DNA of 25,063 bases from CAZMLC01 sp964567125 (lineage in GTDB: Bacteria; Verrucomicrobiota; Kiritimatiellia; RFP12; UBA1067), in contig CAZMLC010000039.1 of assembly GCA_964567125.1 (NCBI GenBank), forward strand, positions 1 through 25,063, written 5' to 3'. The position numbers were made by a program, and so were the translations under genes. Each line of letters begins with the position of its first letter. The first letter of the stretch is position 1. The notes beneath the pieces are model-generated. The model worked only from the letters and a program-made list of their open reading frames with translations, ran no database searches and was not told where the DNA came from. Shown piece by piece: positions 1 to 7,554 of the stretch.

Positions 1-907
1 GCAACGGGGTCTCCAGTGTAATTCCCCCGCCTTCTGTACCACCGGCCGGCTGTTGCTGCGTTGTCTGGGTTGTCCCCTGCTGCTGCTGTTGCGTCTGGGT
101 TGTTCCCTGCTGCTGTCCTGTCGTGGTACTCGTCGTTTGCTGCTGCTGTTGCTGCGCAGGTTGTGTCGCAAGCGGAACCGTCACGACGGGCGTCACATTG
201 GCCGCTGCATACACCGGCGCAGCATCGCCGCTCGCCATACTGATCGCCAACGATTGCACAACCACCGGTTTAACAACATCACTCTCTGGGACTTTCGTCA
301 TCAATGCCGGCAGAATCGGATCATTCGCAGGTGTCGTTCCCGTCAAAAAACAGGCGACAGCACACGCGGTACGCACATTGACATCTTCGCTGCCAGCAAC
401 GCGTTCAACGACCTTCTGAACAACCTGCTCGCCGACCGACTGGAACTGACTTGATGTCAGGTTGTTGGCCTGAGGCGAAAACCGCGTAGCCAATTCGCTG
501 CTTAAATGCGGTAGATACGCCACCGGCGTCGTAGCGATCACTTCGGCAATCACAGCGACCTTGCTATCCACCCCGACAGAGGCAATACAGTTGATCGCCA
601 CAGCCTTGATAATCGCAAGTCGGGCGTTCGCATCGCCAGGCACCGCTGCCGCAGCAGTGATCAACTCCTGAACAAGGACTAAACGATCCTCAGCCGGAAC
701 AGAGGCCATCAAGCTCTTGATCGTATCCGGCGCAGCAACCGCAGCACCGACTTTGGAGCGCCAGTTTTCCCCGGCGGCACCACCCTGCGGTGCAGGAGGC
801 GTCGGTGCATTTTGCGCAGAAGCCACCGTGCCACACAACGCCACTGCACAGAACACGGGTAAAAACGCCATGCCCCAAACATTGATTTTCCGTTGCAGAT
901 AATACAT
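1..907 (-). CDS. Secreted protein with Gln/Thr-rich repetitive tail (C-terminus outside window)
   Basis: Open reading frame on the minus strand running off the left edge; at least 302 residues are visible and no stop is reached. The start is supported by AAAGGAG six bases upstream of the ATG. The N-terminus has a basic stretch, a hydrophobic core and a likely signal-peptidase site after ASA (about residue 28), so the protein should be exported. The middle (about 45-240) is Ala/Val-rich and predicted helical, vaguely HEAT-like. After about residue 243 it becomes low-complexity, made of Gln runs alternating with GTTQT and TTSTTT, then a Gly-rich stretch. I do not recognise a family. It follows the Wza-like export gene by 17 bp, so the two are probably cotranscribed and it may be an envelope or extracellular-matrix component; that is inference from context. 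Confidence 0.75.
   Translation of the reverse strand, partial: MYYLQRKINVWGMAFLPVFCAVALCGTVASAQNAPTPPAPQGGAAGENWRSKVGAAVAAPDTIKSLMASVPAEDRLVLVQELITAAAAVPGDANARLAIIKAVAINCIASVGVDSKVAVIAEVIATTPVAYLPHLSSELATRFSPQANNLTSSQFQSVGEQVVQKVVERVAGSEDVNVRTACAVACFLTGTTPANDPILPALMTKVPESDVVKPVVVQSLAISMASGDAAPVYAAANVTPVVTVPLATQPAQQQQQQTTSTTTGQQQGTTQTQQQQQGTTQTTQQQPAGGTEGGGITLETPL
63..115 (-). repeat. 30-bp-period repeat encoding Gln/Thr-rich tail
   Basis: A 23-bp block at 63-85 recurs at 93-115 with a single C/T difference, giving a 30-bp (10-residue) period. On the minus strand it encodes GTTQT followed by Gln runs. Runs of CAG/CAA codons flank both copies. This is a coding tandem repeat prone to length change. 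Confidence 0.75.
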
Positions 908-924
908 ACTCGACTCCTTTCCTC

Positions 925-1626
925 TTAATACCACGATTCTGGCACCCAAATCACATCGCCAGGTTTCAATATGACATCCAGATCTGAACGTCCTTCTTTG
1001 CCAATCAAATCGATATCCACCATGAACCGTTTCAGTTTGCCATCTTTTTCCCGCCGCGTGACACGCACCCGCGTCTTATCGGCAAGCGGCGTCACATTTC
1101 CGGCCAACATCAAAGCTCGTGTTACATTCAAATCCCGCGTCGATGGCATATTGACAGGTCCAGGGCGCGTCACACAGCCCGTCACCAACACTGACCCCCA
1201 TGGCGATTTCATTCCGGAATTCTCTGCGTACGCGAATGCAATCGTAACTTGAGGATCGAGGAAATAATTCTTGTATGCCTCGCGCAGCTTTTCCTGCAAG
1301 GCGACCAACGTCAAACCATCGCAAGCAACACTGCCAATATAGGGCATCAAGATATTTCCTGCTGAATCGACTTCCTGAATCATCTCCGGCACAGCAGGCG
1401 CACCTGAAGCTGTAACCATCAATTTCAGCACAAGTCCAGGATGAATTTTCGGATCGCCTTCCTCCTCATAACGCGCTTGATCATCAAACCCAACGCTTGT
1501 ATCCCGGGGATCACTTAGAAACATACAACCTGCACCACTGTGAATCACGATCAACCAAGCGACAACTCCGAGAATTTGCTTCACGTATTTCAAGAATGAC
1601 TCCAATGCTCCAACGTTACCATTCAC
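925..1626 (-). CDS. Polysaccharide biosynthesis/export protein (Wza/SLBB type), putative lipoprotein
   Basis: A 233-residue protein of the outer-membrane polysaccharide export family. After a hydrophobic N-terminal segment ending in SGAGC (Cys about residue 34, a weak lipobox because position -3 is Gly), the Poly_export domain starts at about PGLVLKLMV and includes the typical VDSAGNILMPYIGSV and the LREAY..FLDPQVTIAF segment. An SLBB-like beta-grasp domain follows (VLVTGCVTRPGPV, LNVTRALMLAG), ending in LKPGDVIWVPESWY. It is shorter than Wza (about 380) and resembles the minimal one-SLBB exporters of EPS loci. Known role of the family: forming the periplasmic/outer-membrane channel for capsule or exopolysaccharide. 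No glycosyltransferase or Wzc-like kinase is visible in this window, so the pathway is unknown. The downstream secreted Gln-rich protein is probably in the same transcript. Confidence 0.85.
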   Translation of the reverse strand: MNGNVGALESFLKYVKQILGVVAWLIVIHSGAGCMFLSDPRDTSVGFDDQARYEEEGDPKIHPGLVLKLMVTASGAPAVPEMIQEVDSAGNILMPYIGSVACDGLTLVALQEKLREAYKNYFLDPQVTIAFAYAENSGMKSPWGSVLVTGCVTRPGPVNMPSTRDLNVTRALMLAGNVTPLADKTRVRVTRREKDGKLKRFMVDIDLIGKEGRSDLDVILKPGDVIWVPESWY

Positions 1627-1743
1627 ACTGCCTGCAATTCGTATTCAAACTGTACCACGAACAGACCACTGATGGCAAGTGGATATATGGTAAAATAATG
1701 TGGAAAATTTCGACGCATACTCATCAAATCTAAACATCCTTTA

Positions 1744-2910
1744 TTAGCGCAACTGGTTCTCGAAAATCACAGGGCCGCCCCATTTCCCCGTCGTGACGAG
1801 ATCCACATCTCCATCGCCATCCACATCGACCGCAACTGTGTTCAAACCTGCACCGTACTCACCAGATTCATCGACGGCAAAGCGTTGAAAAGACGGGGTG
1901 GGCCCCGGTTGATAATCATAATAGTAGACGCACAACCGGCCCTGTTCATCGGGATCGCTGCCGTTATGGGCCATAAATCGCTTTCCCGTAATAAGTTCGT
2001 TTACGCCATCCTGATCAATATCGGCGAGAAGCAGAAAATGCGCTTGCGACCAGCGCGCGTCGATCACATGCTGCACCCATGTCGGCTCTGAAGTGCCGAC
2101 ACCCTGTTTTTGCTCGTACCACCAGATGCCGTATTTGTGCGCCGAGCTGGCGATCAGATCCATCCGCCCATCCTGGTTCACATCGACGACAAGGATGTTG
2201 GAACTGTGCGCAACCGTCCCGGTCGGACCGCCTAAAGCCAGCGGATGCTTTTTCCAAGCCCCTGCACGCAGGTCCAACGGCGCCTCATACCAGGCGCCAG
2301 GTCGCACAATATCAAGCCGTCCATCGCCATTGACATCCCCGACTCCGGCACCAAATGCAAAGCCCTGGGCATCCACCACATGTTTTTTCCACTGTATCGC
2401 CGTCGCGTTCGCACTGCGTTCGTACCAGATTGTCGGCGCAACCTGCGGCAACAGTACCGCGCAGCCCCCTGTCCCCAGCAGCGGCTCCAAGGTTGCCGTT
2501 TCATGGTTGAACCCGGTGTCGATCACATGTTCCTTCCAAAGTCCGGCGCCAACGCCACCATTCTCGAGCCATTTGGATGTTTTGTTGAACCAGCCTGCCG
2601 TGAGAATATCGAGCTTGCCGTCGCCATTGACATCCATGGCCAGATTGCAGAAATCGTCCGCATAGCCCTTGCCATCCTCTTTCACGTTCGATTGCACGTC
2701 ACGAATCTTCACTGCGGTCCACTCCGGCGCAACATAAAGGAAGGGCCCCGCCACAATATCAACCTTTCCGTCACCGGTAAAATCGCCCACCGCGCATGCC
2801 TCCGACCGATATGTGCCGATACGCTTGGCCTTGAACCCCACAGGGCCGGCACTCGCAACAACGGCAACACTGCTCAACACCATGACCCAGCACCAGACTG
2901 CTCTTAACAT
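1744..2910 (-). CDS. Secreted FG-GAP/VCBS-repeat beta-propeller protein
   Basis: A 388-residue protein beginning with a signal peptide (hydrophobic core residues 5-18, cleavage near ASA-G). It carries at least six calcium-binding DxNxDGxxD-type blades: GDFTGDGKVD (from 42), MDVNGDGKLD (from 92), GDVNGDGRLD, VDVNQDGRMD, ADIDQDGVNE and VDVDGDGDVD, each followed by a hydrophobic strand. This is the FG-GAP/VCBS propeller found in integrin-like and extracellular bacterial proteins; WYE motifs at blade ends are also typical. No catalytic domain is seen, so ligand or carbohydrate binding at the cell surface is the likely role (inference). The start has GAGGAAG six bases upstream. It stands alone and is divergent from the rpiB-glyA fusion. 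Confidence 0.85.
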   Translation of the reverse strand: MLRAVWCWVMVLSSVAVVASAGPVGFKAKRIGTYRSEACAVGDFTGDGKVDIVAGPFLYVAPEWTAVKIRDVQSNVKEDGKGYADDFCNLAMDVNGDGKLDILTAGWFNKTSKWLENGGVGAGLWKEHVIDTGFNHETATLEPLLGTGGCAVLLPQVAPTIWYERSANATAIQWKKHVVDAQGFAFGAGVGDVNGDGRLDIVRPGAWYEAPLDLRAGAWKKHPLALGGPTGTVAHSSNILVVDVNQDGRMDLIASSAHKYGIWWYEQKQGVGTSEPTWVQHVIDARWSQAHFLLLADIDQDGVNELITGKRFMAHNGSDPDEQGRLCVYYYDYQPGPTPSFQRFAVDESGEYGAGLNTVAVDVDGDGDVDLVTTGKWGGPVIFENQLR

Positions 2911-2945
2911 ATATCTTCCTCAAAAAAATCGACCTTTTCGCCTAC

Positions 2946-2963
2946 GTACGCGCACGTGCGTAC
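2946..2963. repeat. Perfect inverted repeat between divergent genes
   Basis: GTACGC and GCGTAC are perfect 6-bp arms around the 6-bp centre GCACGT, and the inner ten bases are themselves palindromic. The site lies 36 bp upstream of the FG-GAP gene start and about 110 bp before the putative promoter of the fusion gene. It could be an operator or a leader hairpin for the FG-GAP gene; no function can be assigned from sequence alone. Confidence 0.5.
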
Positions 2964-3071
2964 AGTTCAATAGACAGCATAACCGTACCTCAATTGCACG
3001 CCTGATTCAAGCCAAAATCGAACGGGCGTGGACGCGCGCGGACCAACATGTTTTGCTTATTCTGCTTATTC

Positions 3072-3101
3072 TTGCCCTTTGTCCCTAAATAATGGTATAG
3101 T
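3072..3101 (+). promoter_or_regulatory. Putative sigma-70-type promoter of rpiB-glyA fusion
   Basis: TTGCCC (3072-3077) and TATAGT (3096-3101) are separated by 18 bp and lie 32 bp before the start codon. TGGAG at 3125-3129 is the likely ribosome binding site. Only consensus matching supports it. Confidence 0.5.
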
Positions 3102-3133
3102 GTTTTATTATTTCTTTTTGCTTATGGAGTTTT

Positions 3134-4813
3134 ATGAAAGTTGTTATTGCCTGTGATCATGCCGGTTTGAAAATGAAAACTGAAATCAACGCCTGCCTTG
3201 CAGCGAAAGGTGTTGATGTTCTTGATTTTGGTGCGTATTCAGACACCCCTTCTGACTACTCGGACTACGCTGTCGCTGTGGCAGAGGCGCTCGTCGAAAA
3301 AAAAGCTGACTTCGGTATTCTTGTGTGCACAACGGGAGCAGGCATGAGCATTTGCGCCAATCGCTTTGCCGGCGTGCGCGCAGCACTCTGCACAACCGCT
3401 GATGCCGCCATCCGTGCGCGCACACACAACGACAGTAACGTACTTGTCCTCGCTGGGCTCTACAGTGCGCAAACAGCGCTATGCGCCATTGTTGAAGCGT
3501 TTCTCGCAACGCCCTTCTCCAACGAAGAGCGCCACGTACGCCGTCTGGCCAAGGTGGAACGCGGAGGACGTCTCGCGGAAGTCTCGTATCTGGCTTCAGC
3601 CGATCCGGAAATCCATGCCGCCGTGGCGGCGCAGGTCGCCCAAGAGGATACCACCATCAATCTCATCGCTTCGGAAAACACCGTCACCCGCGCAGTCCGC
3701 GAAGCCTCGGGCAGCGTATTGACCAATAAGTATGCGGAAGGATATCCAGGCAAGCGCTGGTATAGCGGGTGCATCCCCGTCGATACGGTTGAACAATTGG
3801 CCATCAACCGGGCAAAAGAGCTCTTTGGCGCAGAACACGCGAATGTCCAGCCCCACTGCGGAAGCTCCGCGAACATGGCGGTCTATTTCTCCGTTCTGAA
3901 ACCCGGCGACACGATTCTCTCCATGAGTCTCGACCAGGGTGGACATCTCACGCATGGCAGTCCGGTCAACTTCTCCGGCCAGCTTTTCAAGATCGTCCCC
4001 TACTGCGTCTCGCGCGAAACCGAAGCGCTGAATTATGATGAACTCGAAGCGCTGGCGATTGAGACCAAACCCAAACTGATCGTGGCGGGCGCCAGTGCTT
4101 ATCCGCGCATCCTTGACTTCCCGCGCTTCCGTGCAATCGCCGACAAAGTCGGAGCGCTGCTGATGGTCGACATGGCCCACATCGCCGGACTCGTGGCGGG
4201 CGGTACACACCCCAGCCCCGTCCCCTATGCTGACTTTGTGACCACCACCACGCACAAAACATTGCGCGGTCCCCGCGGTGGCCTGATTCTCTGCCGTGAA
4301 GCCTATGCCAAGGCGATCGACAAGACTGTCTTCCCGGGACTGCAAGGCGGTCCGCTGGAAAATATCATCGCCGCGAAAGCGGTCTGCTTCAAAGAGGCAC
4401 TGGCACCGGCTTTCAAGGATTACGCAGCCCAGATCGTCGCCAACTGCAAGGCGCTTGCGAACACGCTGATGGCCCGCGGTTTTCATCTGGTCTCGGGCGG
4501 CACGGACAATCACTTGATGCTGGTCAATGTCGCGAAAAACGGACTCACCGGCAAAGATGCCGCTGCAGCGCTGGATGCCGCCGGCATTATCGTTAACAAG
4601 AACACCATTCCGTTTGACACCAACAGCCCCTTTGTAACCTCGGGAATTCGCATCGGCACCGCCTCCGTAACCACGCGCGGCATGAAAGAGGCGGAAATGG
4701 TTAAGATCGGAACCTTTATCGCCGATATCCTTTCGGATATCACCAATAAAGAGCTGCAGGCGCGCGTCCGCAAGGAGGTCACTGCGCTGACGGCATCCTT
4801 CCTCGTTCCATAA
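3134..4813 (+). CDS. rpiB-glyA: Bifunctional ribose-5-phosphate isomerase B / serine hydroxymethyltransferase fusion
   Basis: A 559-residue fusion. Residues 1 to about 145 are a complete RpiB/LacAB domain: ACDHAG near the start, catalytic Cys65 in CTTGAGMSICANR and His98 in RTHNDSNV. From about residue 150 a complete SHMT follows: LIASEN, LTNKYAEGYPGKRWYSGC, HCGSSANMAVYF, GGHLTHGSPVNFSG, VDMAHIAGLVAGG, the PLP-binding Lys375 in TTTTHKTLRGPRGG, and the C-terminal SGIRIGTASVTTRGM. Known reactions: ribulose-5-P/ribose-5-P interconversion, and serine plus tetrahydrofolate to glycine plus methylene-THF. Both products feed purine and thymidylate synthesis. There is no stop or frameshift at the junction and both active sites look intact, so this appears to be a genuine fusion. 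SHMT normally starts close to the homology seen here, so the RpiB domain simply replaces its N-terminus. It heads a co-directional cluster with nucleotide-handling genes. Confidence 0.93.
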   Translation: MKVVIACDHAGLKMKTEINACLAAKGVDVLDFGAYSDTPSDYSDYAVAVAEALVEKKADFGILVCTTGAGMSICANRFAGVRAALCTTADAAIRARTHNDSNVLVLAGLYSAQTALCAIVEAFLATPFSNEERHVRRLAKVERGGRLAEVSYLASADPEIHAAVAAQVAQEDTTINLIASENTVTRAVREASGSVLTNKYAEGYPGKRWYSGCIPVDTVEQLAINRAKELFGAEHANVQPHCGSSANMAVYFSVLKPGDTILSMSLDQGGHLTHGSPVNFSGQLFKIVPYCVSRETEALNYDELEALAIETKPKLIVAGASAYPRILDFPRFRAIADKVGALLMVDMAHIAGLVAGGTHPSPVPYADFVTTTTHKTLRGPRGGLILCREAYAKAIDKTVFPGLQGGPLENIIAAKAVCFKEALAPAFKDYAAQIVANCKALANTLMARGFHLVSGGTDNHLMLVNVAKNGLTGKDAAAALDAAGIIVNKNTIPFDTNSPFVTSGIRIGTASVTTRGMKEAEMVKIGTFIADILSDITNKELQARVRKEVTALTASFLVP

Positions 4814-4834
4814 TGCGCAACAGGATATCCGCGG

Positions 4835-5251
4835 ATGAAAAAGAAAATCTACCTCAGCGGTCCCATCATGGACGAACAGCTCGATCAGGCGATCAGCTGG
4901 CGCGAACTCGCAAAGGAAACGCTCCGTGGCGATTTCACCTTGATCGATCCGATGCGCCGCAACTTTAAGGACCGCGAGGTCGATAGTGCCAATGAGATCG
5001 TTGAATTTGATCTGCAAGATGTTCGCGATGCGGACATCTTACTGGTTAACTACAGCAAAAACTCGATCGGCACCTCCATGGAGGTCTTCTACGCCGCCCA
5101 CGACTTAGGCAAATTCGTGGTCGCGTTTTCGCCTTTTTCGTTCCAGGACTGTTCGCCGTGGATGGTACGTTACTGCACCAAGATCCTACCCACCTTGCAG
5201 GATGCGATTCGTTATATTCGATCCAATTTTGTCGAAAAGCATATTGATTAA
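4835..5251 (+). CDS. Nucleoside 2-deoxyribosyltransferase-family protein (DNPH1/Rcl-like size)
   Basis: A 138-residue single-domain protein of the nucleoside 2-deoxyribosyltransferase superfamily. It begins with the characteristic KIYLSGPIM strand-loop (Ser8-Gly9-Pro10), has the acidic DLQDVRDADILLVNY motif (Asp62, Asp65, Asp67) and the GTSMEVFYAAHDLGK motif whose Glu83 aligns with the catalytic nucleophile. Family members exchange or hydrolyse the glycosidic bond of deoxynucleosides or dNMPs; the exact substrate cannot be read from sequence. It starts 21 bp after the RpiB-SHMT fusion and is followed 20 bp later by an MTH1-like Nudix gene, so a role in nucleotide salvage or cleaning is a reasonable inference. 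Confidence 0.8.
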   Translation: MKKKIYLSGPIMDEQLDQAISWRELAKETLRGDFTLIDPMRRNFKDREVDSANEIVEFDLQDVRDADILLVNYSKNSIGTSMEVFYAAHDLGKFVVAFSPFSFQDCSPWMVRYCTKILPTLQDAIRYIRSNFVEKHID

Positions 5252-5271
5252 GTACAAGCAAGGAGTTCCTG

Positions 5272-5787
5272 ATGCGGATAAAAACGATTGCAGGCGAGGC
5301 GTTCTCCTTCGCATGGGAACAGTGGCAACCGCAAGACACAGCCACCCTGACGTTTATCCGGAAAAACGGCAGCCTGTTGCTGATCCTCAAAAAACGCGGT
5401 CTGGGGCAAGGACTGTTCAATGCGCCAGGCGGTCGACTCGAACCCGGCGAAACACCCATGGATGCCGCGATCCGCGAAACCGAGGAAGAGGTGGGCGTGA
5501 CACCCAAAGACCTGCATGAGGTGGGACGGCTTGACTTCTGCTTTGTCGATGGCTATTCGCTGCAATGCCACGTTTTTACAGCTGCCGATTATCAGGGGAC
5601 CCTCATTGAAACCGATGAAGCGAACCCCTTCTGGTGCAAGGAGAGTGAGATCCCCTACGGCAACATGTGGTCGGATGATCGTCTCTGGATTCCTCTGATG
5701 TTGAAAGGCGTGCCTTTTCACGCGCAATTTATCTTTGACCGCGACGTGATGCTGTGGCACACCCTCGCGGTACAGCCAGCACCCTGA
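5272..5787 (+). CDS. Nudix hydrolase, MTH1-like (oxidised purine dNTP diphosphatase)
   Basis: A 171-residue Nudix protein. The Nudix box is complete: Gly54, Glu60, then RETEEEVGV at 68-76, with the metal-binding Glu72 and Glu73. Two further segments resemble eukaryotic MTH1/NUDT1 rather than short MutT: LLLILKKRGLGQGLFNAPGG before the box, and MWSDDRLWIPLMLKGVPFHA near the C-terminus (the WxDD/W..PLLL..F region that shapes the MTH1 nucleobase pocket). The expected activity is hydrolysis of 8-oxo-dGTP, 2-hydroxy-dATP or similar to monophosphates; substrate is inferred. A strong AAGGAG (5260-5265) sits six bases before the ATG. Its position behind a deoxyribosyltransferase-family gene fits nucleotide-pool sanitation. 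Confidence 0.85.
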   Translation: MRIKTIAGEAFSFAWEQWQPQDTATLTFIRKNGSLLLILKKRGLGQGLFNAPGGRLEPGETPMDAAIRETEEEVGVTPKDLHEVGRLDFCFVDGYSLQCHVFTAADYQGTLIETDEANPFWCKESEIPYGNMWSDDRLWIPLMLKGVPFHAQFIFDRDVMLWHTLAVQPAP

Positions 5788-5795
5788 TTTTCCAC

Positions 5796-7538
5796 ATGGC
5801 TTTACTTTCTATACCATTAACGCCGGATTGCGAGCGCGAGGTTGCCCATCTGATTGAGAATCTTCCTGAAACCGCATTGGCACCGCTCTTGTCCGCAGAC
5901 CCGGCCTTTCAAACCGGAGGGTTTCGCGCAGAGGCAAAGCCCGCTGTTTTGCGCCAACGGATACGTCAGATCGTACTCGGCGCAACGCCGGTCTCCGATG
6001 CGCTCAGGACTGCGCTCGCCAAACGTAGCCGCGCGGCGCTTCTGGTGCGTCAATTGACGCCTGACTCGTTGACCACCCTGCGGCATGCACTGGCCACCCT
6101 CTTCACCCCGCAATCGCTGCTTGTCGGCATGATGCTTGACCCGCGTCAGGATGTCAGAACGCTAGCGGCGACATGGATGCCTCAACCGTTCGCCACGCTT
6201 GAAGCGCCACTCGCCCAGCAACAAGTCAGCGAACATTTCTCCCTTCTTTTGACGCTGACCGGCGCACAAGGCGCTTCAGCAAAAGAATCGGCAATAACGC
6301 CGGAGCGGTGGCGTGAACAGAAAAACCAACTCGAGTTGACGATCCATGAGTTGAGGGAGGAAAACCGTCGTCTGAAAGGCGTTGATGACCGTTTATCTAG
6401 CGTTGTGCAGCAGCTCAAGAAATGTCAGTCACAACAGGCTGATGAGCAACGGAAAATGGAGCAACTGGAAAACGCGTTACGGCAGAAGAACAGCGCCCTC
6501 GATCTTGTACAAGCCAAACTCGCCCGCGAAACCGCCAATCGTAGCCAGCGCGTCAAAGCTGCGGTCGACCTGGCGCTTGCAACTGAATTCCATGGCTGGC
6601 TCGCGCAAGCGAGAACGATTGAAGCGCAGGCAACCGCGAACGATCACTCATCCACCGTGCTGGAGCACGCTGAACGCGCCCTTGAAAACCAAGCCTCCAT
6701 TGACCGTCAATATGGGAATGTCCACACGCTCAGACAGCGCCTCGCTAACCTGGAGAACATGGCGGAGCGCATCGACCTCGCGTTACGCCAATCGATTCGC
6801 CAATCGCCAGAATTAATGCGTATCGCGGCAACGCTGAACGATGAAATCCAAGCTGTCCGCAACGTATTGGATCCAGCGCCAGCGTTATCTCCGCTCGAAC
6901 ACGACTTGATCCGTCAGGTCCATACGCTTGCCGAAGGCGATCTGCATGCGCTGGTTGACCTGCCTGACCGATTGGCAGCCCTGCACGTTTTATCCGCGGA
7001 AAGCGCAGCGCGCATCGCGGCTGAGATCCGTCGCCGGTGTGCCGCACTAGATGTGCGCGAAATCCCTCTTCCTGAGGCAATGACGCAGCAAAAAGCGCCA
7101 ACCTCCCTGCTGGCGCGCGCCCTTGCAGGACAGATCCCTGCACTACTTCTGATTGACGGACACAACACGATTTTCGGATTGCCAGCGCGCTATCATCCAA
7201 CGCGCGGAGCGTCGGCAACGGAAAGCGAAAAACGCCAGAAGATGATTAAGGACGTCGTGCGCATTACCGCCGCGAGTCCCGCATTGCGCACGTCGATTGT
7301 TTTCGATGGCCCAACGCATAAAGAGGAACAAGCTGCGCCGAACGTGCGCATCACTTACTCGGGAGGCAGCGGCGAACACCGCGCCGATGCGGTCTTGCTG
7401 GATATGATCCGTTTTTTTGCTGAAGCAGATCCTGAAATGACGCTGCTGCTGGTCACCAACGACAATGACTTGCGAAAAGAAGCCCATCGCCTTGGTGCGC
7501 AGACGATCCCCGTCTTAGAGCTTGGCGCGTTCTTTTAA
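5796..7538 (+). CDS. Coiled-coil protein with C-terminal NYN (YacP-like) nuclease domain
   Basis: Open frame of 580 residues from the ATG at 5796. An in-frame ATG at 5754 would overlap the Nudix gene by 34 bp; neither has a good ribosome site, and 5796 avoids the overlap. Residues 1 to about 180 are helical and unrecognised. About 180-290 is a charged, Gln/Glu-rich coiled coil, and about 290-430 is more helix. The C-terminal part (about 445-580) is a NYN/PIN-like domain: LLLIDGHNTIFGLP with Asp454, IVFDGPTHKEE, a GGSGEHRADAVLLD acidic patch and LLLVTNDNDLRKEAHRLGAQ. This matches the YacP/Rae1-type NYN pattern, where acidic residues bind metal for RNA cleavage. The length is far above YacP (about 170), so the helical part is probably a targeting or oligomerisation module. 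RNA processing is inferred; the target is unknown. Confidence 0.75.
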   Translation: MALLSIPLTPDCEREVAHLIENLPETALAPLLSADPAFQTGGFRAEAKPAVLRQRIRQIVLGATPVSDALRTALAKRSRAALLVRQLTPDSLTTLRHALATLFTPQSLLVGMMLDPRQDVRTLAATWMPQPFATLEAPLAQQQVSEHFSLLLTLTGAQGASAKESAITPERWREQKNQLELTIHELREENRRLKGVDDRLSSVVQQLKKCQSQQADEQRKMEQLENALRQKNSALDLVQAKLARETANRSQRVKAAVDLALATEFHGWLAQARTIEAQATANDHSSTVLEHAERALENQASIDRQYGNVHTLRQRLANLENMAERIDLALRQSIRQSPELMRIAATLNDEIQAVRNVLDPAPALSPLEHDLIRQVHTLAEGDLHALVDLPDRLAALHVLSAESAARIAAEIRRRCAALDVREIPLPEAMTQQKAPTSLLARALAGQIPALLLIDGHNTIFGLPARYHPTRGASATESEKRQKMIKDVVRITAASPALRTSIVFDGPTHKEEQAAPNVRITYSGGSGEHRADAVLLDMIRFFAEADPEMTLLLVTNDNDLRKEAHRLGAQTIPVLELGAFF

Positions 7539-7554
7539 TGCGCAATCCGCCGCG

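Noticed and set aside
60..120. CRISPR-like short repeats.
   Set aside because: Only two copies with a 30-bp period, in frame within a coding sequence and made of Gln/Thr codons; no cas genes.
53..454. Plus-strand Leu/Arg-rich and Ala-rich ORFs at the left edge.
   Set aside because: They are antisense reflections of the CAG/CAA-rich repeat in the minus-strand secreted protein, with no ribosome site or recognisable domain.
3596..5017. 473-codon minus-strand ORF opposite the RpiB-SHMT gene.
   Set aside because: It is a long shadow in GC-rich coding sequence; the plus strand encodes unmistakable SHMT motifs and the minus translation matches nothing I recognise.
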